A DNA stretch of 64,000 nucleotides from Ulvibacterium sp965228935 (GTDB lineage Bacteria > Bacteroidota > Bacteroidia > Flavobacteriales > Flavobacteriaceae): the NCBI RefSeq assembly GCF_965228935.1, contig NZ_OZ245846.1, positions 2,852,001-2,916,000 on the forward strand, written 5' to 3'. Both the position numbers and the translations under genes were made by a program. Shown here in pieces: positions 54,586-62,502 of this stretch; position 1 is the stretch's first letter, and each line of letters opens with the position of its first letter. Below the pieces are notes generated by a model. It was not told the origin of the DNA. It ran no database searches and was given only the letters and a program-made list of their open reading frames with translations.

Positions 54586-55407
54586 TTATTTAAGAATATG
54601 GTGATCAATAATTTCCTGATAACCGAACCTCAGGTTTTTGGGCAACTTATTGTCTTTGGGAAGTACGGCCAAATAGCGTTCTTCGTTTGTGGTATACACT
54701 CGCTTGTAGACCGGGTTAAAATTTCCGATTCGGTCAACGATTTCCCGTATGAATTCATCATGATGTATTAAGTCTGTACTGCCCATATGATAAATACCGG
54801 TTTTGTTTCGATTGATCAGGTAATGGATCTGTTGGGTCAGCTTATCATCATTTGTAACGTTCATTACAAGGTTGGGGAAAACCTCGATAGGCGTATTCTT
54901 CCAAATGGCTTTTTTGATTTCCTTTATGCGTGGGGAAGAATTTCCGAAGACCATAGGTATCCTTAAAATGGCCATCTTTTTTTTGGGAAGCCTGAGCAGC
55001 ATATTCTCTATCTTGATTTTCAATCTTCCGTAAATGCTCTCTGATAAAGTCTTGTCATGCTCATATGAAGGATATTTGCTATAGGCATCAAAAACGTTTG
55101 CGGAGGAAAGGAAATGGAGGGTACAATCATTCTGTGAAATGTACTCCGCTATATGCTGATGCATCAATATCTGTGCGGCAAAGTTACCGCGCACTGCGGA
55201 AATGATGTATTGCGGGCGTACTTTTTCCAAAAGTTGGAAAACATCATCATCTTCCATATTGTACCTAAAGAATTGATGATTGTCCTCAAAGGCCCTCCTA
55301 GCGGAGAAATAGGTGCCGTAGGTATCAAAATAATTGCAAAGCTCTTTGTAGATGGCATTTCCCAAAAAACCACTTGCCCCTAGAATTAAAACTCTCTTCG
55401 ACTCCAA
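54586..55407 (-). CDS. NAD-dependent epimerase/dehydratase, RmlD-like
   Basis: A 273-residue short-chain dehydrogenase of the extended type. The Rossmann motif is VLILGASGFLGNAIY; FLSSANVFDAYSKYPSYEHD and the later YGRLKIKIENML resemble the SxnYxxxK arrangement of RmlD (dTDP-4-dehydrorhamnose reductase), followed by IPMVFGNSSPRIKEI. The exact sugar is unknown. It lies 3 nt after glsA and closes the gcvT-glsA operon. Confidence 0.82.
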   Translation of the reverse strand: MESKRVLILGASGFLGNAIYKELCNYFDTYGTYFSARRAFEDNHQFFRYNMEDDDVFQLLEKVRPQYIISAVRGNFAAQILMHQHIAEYISQNDCTLHFLSSANVFDAYSKYPSYEHDKTLSESIYGRLKIKIENMLLRLPKKKMAILRIPMVFGNSSPRIKEIKKAIWKNTPIEVFPNLVMNVTNDDKLTQQIHYLINRNKTGIYHMGSTDLIHHDEFIREIVDRIGNFNPVYKRVYTTNEERYLAVLPKDNKLPKNLRFGYQEIIDHHILK

Positions 55408-55410
55408 AAT

Positions 55411-56325
55411 TTAGAATATTGATTGATGGGTTGCCGTAGTTAGTTTTTCCAGGGCTTCCATTCCCAATTTTGAATTTCCCTTGGCATTCAGCCCCGGAGA
55501 CCAGACGGCGACACAATACTTTCTGGGAAGAACGGCAACAATACCGCCACCCACACCACTTTTTCCAGGGAGGCCAATTTCAAAGGCGAACTCTCCCGCC
55601 TCATCATAAAAACCACAGGTAAGCATTATGGCATTGATCCTTTTTACTTGGCTTAGGGTCAGATAAGTCCTGTTCCTTTGGCATTTGCCCCCGTTCATGA
55701 AAGGAAAGAAGGCCTTGGTAAGTTGCACACAGTCCATGGCTATGGAGCACTGGTGAAAATAGAAATCGAGTACGGTCTCCACATCATTCGTAAGGTTACC
55801 GTAAGATTTCAATAAATTCGCGGCCGCATAGTTCTTGAACCCGGTCCGCTTTTCGGACTTCGCTACCTTTTCGTCGAAATCAATGGTCCGGTCGTTTGCC
55901 AAGTCCCTTACAAAATGTAGGAAGTCCTTTTTCGGGTCATCAAGTTCAGACACCAAAATATCGGCTACCACTAGGGCACCGGCATTGATGAGCGGATTCC
56001 TGGGAATTCCGTTTTCGAACTCCAATAGGGACAAGTGGTTAAAGGGATCGCCAGAAGGTTCTACATCCACCCTTTTCAAAAGGGCATTGTCCACTAAGGA
56101 AAAAGCCAGTGCCAAGGAAAGGACCTTGGATATACTTTGTATGGAAAAGGCGTCCTTGGAATGGCCGGCGCAAAAGTTATTTTTGTTTAAATCCACTAAA
56201 TGGATACCAAACTTGGAACTGCTTACTTTGGCAAGCTCGGGAATATAAGAGGCTACCACACCCCGATCCCTGGACTCCCTACAACCCGCATATATAGCGT
56301 CTATGATATTCTGATAATCGGTCAT
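55411..56325 (-). CDS. glsA: Glutaminase
   Basis: A 304-residue glutaminase of the serine beta-lactamase fold. The catalytic Ser-Lys pair is in FSIQSISKVLSLAL, with ENGIPRNPLINAGAL, Tyr in KNYAAANLLKSYGN, and GLPGKSGVGGGIVAVLP. It converts glutamine to glutamate and ammonia. The start overlaps the stop of gcvT by four bases (ATGA). Confidence 0.96.
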   Translation of the reverse strand: MTDYQNIIDAIYAGCRESRDRGVVASYIPELAKVSSSKFGIHLVDLNKNNFCAGHSKDAFSIQSISKVLSLALAFSLVDNALLKRVDVEPSGDPFNHLSLLEFENGIPRNPLINAGALVVADILVSELDDPKKDFLHFVRDLANDRTIDFDEKVAKSEKRTGFKNYAAANLLKSYGNLTNDVETVLDFYFHQCSIAMDCVQLTKAFFPFMNGGKCQRNRTYLTLSQVKRINAIMLTCGFYDEAGEFAFEIGLPGKSGVGGGIVAVLPRKYCVAVWSPGLNAKGNSKLGMEALEKLTTATHQSIF

Positions 56326-57410
56326 TGGGATTTGTAAAATGGAAGTTTTACTATAGATGCCGGTACGGCTTTTTTTCTGATTTGTACAAATATTTTACCA
56401 TCTATTTCCGAAAAGAGGGTCGGTACATATCCTAGACCTATACCTTTACCCAATGAAGGTGACATAGTACCCGAGGTTACGGAACCGATTTTTTTCCCTT
56501 GTCCATCCACAATGGCGTAACCTTGGCGAGGAATTCCCCTATCTTCCAGTTCAAAACCTACGAGCCTCCGTTCCAGGCCTCGTTCTTTCTCTTTGGCCAA
56601 ATTTTCAGCGTTGACGAAATCCTTGGTAAACTTTGTGATCCATCCCAAACCGGCCTCTAGGGGAGAGGTGGTTTCATCTATATCGTTGCCATAAAGGCAG
56701 TACCCCATTTCCAGACGAAGCGTATCACGGGCAGCTAATCCTATAGGCTTAATGCCAAAGTCGGCCCCGGCTTTAAGAACCTTGTCCCAAACTTGTTGTA
56801 CCTCATTATTCTTGCAGTAGATTTCAAACCCTCCGGAGCCTGTGTATCCTGTGGCGGAGATAATGACATAATCGATCCCGGCGAAATCGGCAACGACAAA
56901 GTTATAGAACTTGATTTCCGATAGATCCACCGAAGTCAAACTTTGCATTGCTTCAACGGCCTTTGGACCTTGTATGGCCAAAAGGGAATAGTCGTTGGAA
57001 ATATTTCTGAGGTTGGCGCCTATCGATTCATTATACCTCGAAATATGTTCCCAGTCCTTTTCTATATTGGAAGCGTTCACTACCAGGAGATAGGTCTCTT
57101 CCTTAATTCGATAGATGATGAGGTCGTCCACTATTCCCCCCGTTTCATTGGGCAAGCAGCTGTATTGTGCCTTCCCAAGGGTCAATTTTGACGCATCGTT
57201 GGAACTAACCTTTTGGATAAGCTCCAGTGCCTTTGGACCTTCGATTAAAAATTCGCCCATATGGGACACATCAAAAACGCCAACACCCTTCCTTACGGTC
57301 TCATGTTCTACATTTACCCCTTCATAGGAAACGGGCATGTTATAACCTGCAAAAGGAACCATTTTGGCACCAAGTGCCCTATGAGTTTCAGTTAGTGCGG
57401 TATTTTTCAT
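56322..57410 (-). CDS. gcvT: Glycine cleavage system aminomethyltransferase (T protein)
   Basis: A 362-residue GcvT. FAGYNMPVSYEGVNVEHETV is the N-terminal signature, then FDVSHMGEFLIEGP, the folate-binding TGYTGSGGFEIYCKN, RDTLRLEMGYCLYGND and TSGTMSPSLGKGIGLGYVP. It moves the aminomethyl unit of glycine from the H protein to tetrahydrofolate. A -7 box at 57431-57438 and a perfect palindrome just before the ATG suggest regulation. It heads the operon with glsA and the epimerase gene. Confidence 0.96.
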   Translation of the reverse strand: MKNTALTETHRALGAKMVPFAGYNMPVSYEGVNVEHETVRKGVGVFDVSHMGEFLIEGPKALELIQKVSSNDASKLTLGKAQYSCLPNETGGIVDDLIIYRIKEETYLLVVNASNIEKDWEHISRYNESIGANLRNISNDYSLLAIQGPKAVEAMQSLTSVDLSEIKFYNFVVADFAGIDYVIISATGYTGSGGFEIYCKNNEVQQVWDKVLKAGADFGIKPIGLAARDTLRLEMGYCLYGNDIDETTSPLEAGLGWITKFTKDFVNAENLAKEKERGLERRLVGFELEDRGIPRQGYAIVDGQGKKIGSVTSGTMSPSLGKGIGLGYVPTLFSEIDGKIFVQIRKKAVPASIVKLPFYKSQ

Positions 57411-57412
57411 CT

Positions 57413-57430
57413 CGCTTCAATTTTGAAGCG
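57413..57430. promoter_or_regulatory. Perfect palindrome at the gcvT transcription start
   Basis: CGCTTCAA-TT-TTGAAGCG, 18 bp, two bases from the gcvT ATG and adjoining the -7 box at 57431-57438, so it covers the predicted transcription start. It could be a repressor operator or a 5' hairpin that blocks ribosome entry. Confidence 0.55.
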
Positions 57431-57438
57431 CAAAGCTA
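57431..57438 (-). promoter_or_regulatory. -7 box of gcvT
   Basis: On the minus strand TAGCTTTG, an exact TAnnTTTG match, 20 nt before the gcvT ATG. Confidence 0.5.
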
Positions 57439-57460
57439 GAGAATAATTTAGCGATAGGAA

Positions 57461-57474
57461 AGCATGTACATGCT
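57461..57474. repeat. Perfect 14-bp palindrome between thrC and gcvT
   Basis: AGCATGT-ACATGCT. It may be a weak terminator of the thr operon or a second operator for gcvT; no long T tract follows on the minus strand. Confidence 0.45.
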
Positions 57475-57515
57475 ATGTTTTTTACAAAGCCCCTACATGA
57501 ATGGTAGTGGAATCA

Positions 57516-58811
57516 CTAACGACCCAACAGGTAATCCTTTACCTCTGGATAGGTAGAAATCTTTATGGATTTCTTCTTTTTATCCATCACCTCTTGAATC
57601 TGTGATGGTATCTTCAATGGTTTGCCTAGAGTCTCCTCTACCACATCCAAAAATTTTATAGGGTGCGCCGTTTCCAGGAAAACTCCAAATATGTTCGGAT
57701 GTTTTTCCCTAAATCTTTTCAGTCCCAAATACCCTACCGCACCATGGGGATCAGCTACGTATCCACTTTCCTTATATATGTTGAGCATGGCCGCTTTGGT
57801 TTCGACATCCGTGAAGGAGTAGGAGGAGAGATTCTGTTGCAACAAGTCAAAGTTTTCCTTATACAGATGTCGAATGCGAACAAAATTACTGGGATTGCCA
57901 ACATCCATGGCATTGGATATGGTAGCCGTGGAAGGTTTCGGACTGTAATTCCCGGTTCGCATAAATTGGGGTACGGTATCATTTACATTGGTGGCGGCCA
58001 CAAAGTGGTTTACGGGCATTCCCAATTTTTGCGCTACCATACCGGCACAAATATTCCCAAAGTTGCCACTGGGTACCGAGAATACAATTTCCTTGTTTTT
58101 GGATTTCAACTGTTTGTACGCAAACAAAAAATAGAACATTTGAGGCAACCACCGGGCTACGTTGATGGAATTGGCCGAGGTCAATTGCATACTTTCCAGA
58201 AGTTCTTCGTCCAAAAAGGCGGTCTTGACCATATTTTGGCAATCATCAAAGGTGCCATCTACCTCAAGTGCTACTATATTTTGCCCCAAGGTAGTCAATT
58301 GCCTTTCTTGGATATCGCTTACTTTGCCACTGGGGTATAAAATTACCACATTCACACCCTGAACACCTAAAAACCCACTGGCGACCGCGCCTCCCGTATC
58401 CCCTGAAGTAGCCACGAGAACAGTGACTTCATTGGATTTTTCTTTTGAAAAATGCCCTAGGCATCTAGCCATAAAGCGGGCGCCGACATCCTTAAAGGCC
58501 ATAGTGGGGCCGTGGAAAAGTTCCAATACGGCTATGTTCTCCTTAAGCTCATTTACGGGAAAGTCAAAATCCAGAACATCCCTTAAAATAGCCTTTAACG
58601 CGTTTTCGGAAATAGCGTCACCAACAAATTGACGGATGGCCTCAAAAGCAATTTCATGGTTTGACAAACCTTCGATTCCTTCAAAAAAGTCCAGGGGTAA
58701 AGGACTGATTTTCTCAGGAAAGTATAGACCACGATCGGGAGCGATTCCTTTAACCACGGCATCCTTGAAAGATACCTTAGGTGCTTTTTCGTTTAAACTG
58801 TAAAAATTCAT
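57516..58811 (-). CDS. thrC: Threonine synthase
   Basis: A 431-residue PLP enzyme. The N-terminus (MNFYSLNEKAPKVSFKDAVV) and PLP-lysine segment HGPTMAFKDVGARFMA are as in the bacterial long form, with TSGDTGGAVASGF binding phosphate and SVPSGNFGNICAG. It converts O-phosphohomoserine to threonine. Its start overlaps the end of thrB by four bases (ATGA). Confidence 0.97.
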   Translation of the reverse strand: MNFYSLNEKAPKVSFKDAVVKGIAPDRGLYFPEKISPLPLDFFEGIEGLSNHEIAFEAIRQFVGDAISENALKAILRDVLDFDFPVNELKENIAVLELFHGPTMAFKDVGARFMARCLGHFSKEKSNEVTVLVATSGDTGGAVASGFLGVQGVNVVILYPSGKVSDIQERQLTTLGQNIVALEVDGTFDDCQNMVKTAFLDEELLESMQLTSANSINVARWLPQMFYFLFAYKQLKSKNKEIVFSVPSGNFGNICAGMVAQKLGMPVNHFVAATNVNDTVPQFMRTGNYSPKPSTATISNAMDVGNPSNFVRIRHLYKENFDLLQQNLSSYSFTDVETKAAMLNIYKESGYVADPHGAVGYLGLKRFREKHPNIFGVFLETAHPIKFLDVVEETLGKPLKIPSQIQEVMDKKKKSIKISTYPEVKDYLLGR

Positions 58812-59740
58812 CGGTCTATTGGCTTAACACCCAAGGTGTTTATTTTTGAAACATGTACATCGTAATCGACCCCGATTTTTTGATATACCTCCTTCATGGT
58901 AAGGGCTACCTTTTTTGCAATGGCCTCACCTTTGCTAAATGTAAAAATGGAAGGCCCCGAACCCGAAATGCCACAACCCAATGCACCGGCTTTCAATGCT
59001 TCTGATTTAATGGTTTCGTACCCTGGAATGAGAATGGAACGAATGGGTTCTACGATATGGTCTACCAAGGATCTTCCTATTAATTCATAATCTTCTTGGA
59101 AAAGCCCAGCGATCAGTCCGCCTACGTTGCCCCATTGCTTAATACCATCCGCTAAGGTAATGTTGGTCTTCAATATCTTTCGGGAATCGGAAGTCTTTAC
59201 TTCTATCTGTGGATGGATTACCGTTGCATGCAATTCGGAAGGGCTAGGTATGGAGATTATATCCAGGGGATCATAGCTTCGGACCAAGGTGAATCCACCA
59301 AATAGGGCAGGGGCCACATTATCCGCGTGCGCTACACCACTGGCCAATCGTTCCCCTTCCATGGCGAACTTCACCAAATCCACCTTGGAAAACGGTCTGC
59401 CCAACAATTCGTTCAAGGCCCAGACCGCCCCCGTGGAACTCGCTGCGCTGCTCCCTATACCACTACCGGCCTTGATTCTTTTATAAATCTCAATTTCAAA
59501 CCCACCCTCATAATCAAGATTTTCCAATAGTGCCATCCCTGCCACCCCGGCAACATTCAAATGGGTTTCCAATGGCAAATCCTGTCCTTCCAGTTTGGTG
59601 ATTCTAATACCTTTTTCCTGTGTTTTCCGAATTACCATTTCATCCCCGACGGCATCCAAGGCTACACCTAGGACATCAAAGCCACAGGAAATATTGGCTA
59701 TGGTGGCCGGACAGAATATCTTAATTTCGTTGGTATTCAT
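58808..59740 (-). CDS. thrB: Homoserine kinase
   Basis: A 310-residue GHMP kinase. The ATP loop KAGSGIGSSAASSTGAVWAL is clear, with IFCPATIANISCGFDVLGVA at the N-terminus and AGALGCGISGSGPSIF in motif 3. It phosphorylates homoserine to give the substrate of ThrC. It starts 49 nt after thrA and overlaps thrC. Confidence 0.96.
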   Translation of the reverse strand: MNTNEIKIFCPATIANISCGFDVLGVALDAVGDEMVIRKTQEKGIRITKLEGQDLPLETHLNVAGVAGMALLENLDYEGGFEIEIYKRIKAGSGIGSSAASSTGAVWALNELLGRPFSKVDLVKFAMEGERLASGVAHADNVAPALFGGFTLVRSYDPLDIISIPSPSELHATVIHPQIEVKTSDSRKILKTNITLADGIKQWGNVGGLIAGLFQEDYELIGRSLVDHIVEPIRSILIPGYETIKSEALKAGALGCGISGSGPSIFTFSKGEAIAKKVALTMKEVYQKIGVDYDVHVSKINTLGVKPIDR

Positions 59741-59789
59741 ATTTTCCTAATTTGATACCGTACCATCTTGCTATTGGTATGGCGCGGAC

Positions 59790-62234
59790 CTAAAAGTTCC
59801 CGATTCTAATGATGTCCGCAAAAATTCCCGAGGCGGTTACGTCCGCTCCTGCACCGGCACCCTTTATGATCATGGGCTGATCCGGGTATCGTTCCGTATA
59901 GAATAGCACAATGTTATCACTTCCCTGGAGGTTGTAAAAATCGTGCTCTTTTGGAATTTGCTGAAGCCCCACGTTAGCCCTACCATCTTCATATTGAGCC
60001 ACATATTTTAATTTGCACCCCGCATCGTTGGCTTTCTTGTATAAGGCCTGAAAGTCCTTTTCGTACTTTTTCAAGGAAGTGAAGAAATCCGCGTTACTTT
60101 TTGTATCGAGGCTCTCTTTTGGGAGAAAGGATTTGTTCTCAATATCATCGATTTCCAACCGATTTCCACTTTCCCGTGCCAAAATCAATATCTTCCGCAT
60201 CACATCTATTCCACTGAGGTCAATTTTGGGATCCGGCTCTGTATACCCTTCCTCCTGGGCCTGTTTTACTATATCATGAAAGGTAGTCCCATCGTTAAAA
60301 TTGTTAAAGACAAAATTGAGGCTTCCCGACAGCACGGCCTGGATTTTGAGGACCTTGTCCCCTGAGGCAATTAGATGCTTTAGGGTATCGATGATCGGTA
60401 GTCCCGCACCTACATTGGTTTCAAACAAAAAAGGCGCGTTATATTCGCGAGCCAAATTTTTAAGGGCCTGATAATTCCCGTAATCCGAAGAACACGCAAT
60501 TTTGTTGCAGGTAACTACGGAAATGCTATTGCCCAGATATGAATCATAAGTTGACGCTACTTCATCGCTGGCCGTATTATCCACAAAGATGCTGTTCCGA
60601 TAGTTTAGTCTCTGAACAACATCAAAAAACTTCTCCTTGTCCGCTTTTTCACCTTGCCCCAATAGTACTTCCCAGTTCTTAAGGGCAATCCCGTCCTCAT
60701 CGAATATCATGGTTCGCGAATTTGATATTCCTATAACTCGGATATTCAACTTTAAAAACTCCTTTAAGTACTTTTTTTGTTGTTGAACTTGCCTCAAAAA
60801 TTTGGAACCTACATTACCCACACCCATTACAAAGAGATTTAACTGCTTGATGTTCTCTTCAAAAAACGCTTCATGGAGGGCGTTCAATGCTTTTTTTACA
60901 TCGGTCTTCTTGATTACTGCTGAAACGTTTCGTTCAGAGGCTCCTTGGGCTATAGCCCGAATGTTTACATTGTTCCTTCCCAAAGTACTGAACATTTTAC
61001 CACTTAACCCCTGGTGACTTTTCATGTTATCACCGACCAGGGCGATAATGGCCAAGTCCCCTTCGGCAATTACCGGTTTTATTCGATTTCTATCAATTTC
61101 GTATTCAAAGGCGGCATTCACCGTATGTATGGCCTCATCGGTGTCCTGTGCCGAAATGCCAACACAAATAGAATGTTCGGATGAGGCTTGGGTAATCAAA
61201 ACAACACTGATGTCCGCTTGGGAAAGTACTTCGAAGAAACGTTTTGAAATTCCGGGAATACCTACCATACCGGGGCCTTCCAAAGAAAGCAGGGCGATGT
61301 CTTCCACATGACTGATTCCGCGGACGGTCTTGCCCTTCCCATTTTTGTTTTGGGTGATCAAAGTGCCCTCATCGTTTGGTTCAAAGGTATTCTTGATTAC
61401 TATTGAAATTCCTTTGGAAAGCACAGGTTGAATAGTTGGCGGATACAATACTTTGGCACCAAAATGGGATAGCTCCATGGCCTCCTCATAAGAAATATGG
61501 GGTAAGGCCCTGGCCTGTTTTACCAGTTTGGGGTTGGCGGTATACATACCGCTGACGTCTGTCCAGATTTCCAAAATATCGGCTTCCACGGCCGCAGCGA
61601 AAATGGCAGCAGTGTAATCCGAACCTCCTCTGCCCAGTGTAGTGGAATTTCCGGTTTCCGAGGACGAGATAAACCCGGGAGCGATCACTACGCGATTTTG
61701 GGCAGCTTCAAAGAACGTCTTACAGAGCCCATTGGTAAGCTCAAAATTAACTACGGCCTTTTCGTTGAGATCATTCGTTTTTATAAGCTCCCTGCTGTCC
61801 TTGTATACCACATCCATTTGTTCTTGCTTGAAGAATTCAAAGATTATGTAAGAGGAAAGCAATTCGCCATAACTTACGATTTTATCGGACAATTTGGTCG
61901 TTAGTTCCCCTATTAAATAAGAGCCTTCCAGAAGAGTCTCCAATGTATTGAGATCACTTTTTACCTTGCTGAGAATTCTGCTTTGGCCTTGGACGGAAAT
62001 TAGTTTTTTAATGGTATCCAAATGCCGATCCTCAATGGCCTTAAGAACGGATTTATATTTCCCGTCCTGTTGGGAAGCCAAATAGGCGGCCTGTAGGAGC
62101 AAGTCGGTTATTCCCCCGAATGCTGAGACCACTACTACGTTTTTAGGGTTATCGCTTTGGGATACGATATCCTTTACAAGGGTTATATTTTTTGCGTTGG
62201 CTACGGATGTACCACCAAATTTTAAAACTTTCAT
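59790..62234 (-). CDS. thrA: Bifunctional aspartokinase / homoserine dehydrogenase
   Basis: An 814-residue fused enzyme. Residues 1-285 form the aspartokinase (VLKFGGTSVANAKNI; FISSSETGNSTTLGRGGSDY), followed by a tandem ACT regulatory region (for example NVNIRAIAQGASERNVSAV) and the homoserine dehydrogenase (FVMGVGNVGSKFLRQVQQQ; FETNVGAGLPIIDTLKHLIA; QEEGYTEPDPKIDLSGIDVM). It performs steps 1 and 3 of the threonine pathway and is likely inhibited by threonine via the ACT domains. The upstream region has a Thr-rich leader peptide. Confidence 0.97.
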   Translation of the reverse strand: MKVLKFGGTSVANAKNITLVKDIVSQSDNPKNVVVVSAFGGITDLLLQAAYLASQQDGKYKSVLKAIEDRHLDTIKKLISVQGQSRILSKVKSDLNTLETLLEGSYLIGELTTKLSDKIVSYGELLSSYIIFEFFKQEQMDVVYKDSRELIKTNDLNEKAVVNFELTNGLCKTFFEAAQNRVVIAPGFISSSETGNSTTLGRGGSDYTAAIFAAAVEADILEIWTDVSGMYTANPKLVKQARALPHISYEEAMELSHFGAKVLYPPTIQPVLSKGISIVIKNTFEPNDEGTLITQNKNGKGKTVRGISHVEDIALLSLEGPGMVGIPGISKRFFEVLSQADISVVLITQASSEHSICVGISAQDTDEAIHTVNAAFEYEIDRNRIKPVIAEGDLAIIALVGDNMKSHQGLSGKMFSTLGRNNVNIRAIAQGASERNVSAVIKKTDVKKALNALHEAFFEENIKQLNLFVMGVGNVGSKFLRQVQQQKKYLKEFLKLNIRVIGISNSRTMIFDEDGIALKNWEVLLGQGEKADKEKFFDVVQRLNYRNSIFVDNTASDEVASTYDSYLGNSISVVTCNKIACSSDYGNYQALKNLAREYNAPFLFETNVGAGLPIIDTLKHLIASGDKVLKIQAVLSGSLNFVFNNFNDGTTFHDIVKQAQEEGYTEPDPKIDLSGIDVMRKILILARESGNRLEIDDIENKSFLPKESLDTKSNADFFTSLKKYEKDFQALYKKANDAGCKLKYVAQYEDGRANVGLQQIPKEHDFYNLQGSDNIVLFYTERYPDQPMIIKGAGAGADVTASGIFADIIRIGNF

Positions 62235-62270
62235 CTGATAAACTGCTTGAAGTTTGCTATTGATTTAAAA

Positions 62271-62280
62271 AGGTATGGAA
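62271..62280. repeat. Direct repeat, copy near thrA
   Basis: AGGTATGGAA, exact copy of 62351-62360 and 80 nt away. On the minus strand it lies about 37-46 nt before the thrA ATG. Confidence 0.5.
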
Positions 62281-62309
62281 AATGCGAAAACGGACGAAAA
62301 TAGAATTGC

Positions 62310-62375
62310 TTACCCCAAAGGGGTGGTGGTGCCAAGGGTAAAAACACAATAGGTATGGAATGAAGAAACTAGCAT
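62310..62375 (-). CDS. thrL: Threonine operon leader peptide
   Basis: A 21-codon frame from ATG 62375 to TAA 62310. It starts MLVSSFHTYCVFTL and ends GTTTPLG, so five of 21 residues are Thr, all with codon ACC, including three in a row. It lies between the strong promoter at 62419-62449 and the thrA ATG, 75 nt before it. The layout is that of a classical attenuator leader, where ribosome stalling at Thr codons controls folding downstream. An ACCCC-TTT-GGGGT stem and an alternative TTACCC/GGGTAA pairing overlap its end. No clear terminator with a long U tract is seen, so the exact mechanism is uncertain. Confidence 0.7.
   Translation of the reverse strand: MLVSSFHTYCVFTLGTTTPLG
62351..62360. 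repeat. Direct repeat, copy in the leader peptide
   Basis: AGGTATGGAA, identical to 62271-62280. On the minus strand it covers codons 6-8 of the leader peptide (Phe, His, Thr). Confidence 0.5.
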
Positions 62376-62418
62376 TTGTTTGTCCGGCTTATTAAAAAGC
62401 ATACTTCTTAGATAGGCC

Positions 62419-62449
62419 CAAATGTAGTACTTTTAGCAACCCAATCAAA
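62419..62449 (-). promoter_or_regulatory. Promoter of the thrABC operon
   Basis: On the minus strand TTTG (62449-62446), a 19-nt spacer and TACATTTG (62426-62419) match both elements exactly. The predicted start is near 62415, giving a leader of about 180 nt that includes thrL. Confidence 0.75.
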
Positions 62450-62502
62450 TGTTTGGACGAATTTTTACGGAATTGATAGTTTTGGACAAAAACCTTTGTT
62501 GA

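Noticed and set aside
57663..58340. A 225-codon plus-strand frame opposite thrC
   Set aside because: thrC is certain by motifs, and this frame has no start context or known domain; it is a mirror frame.
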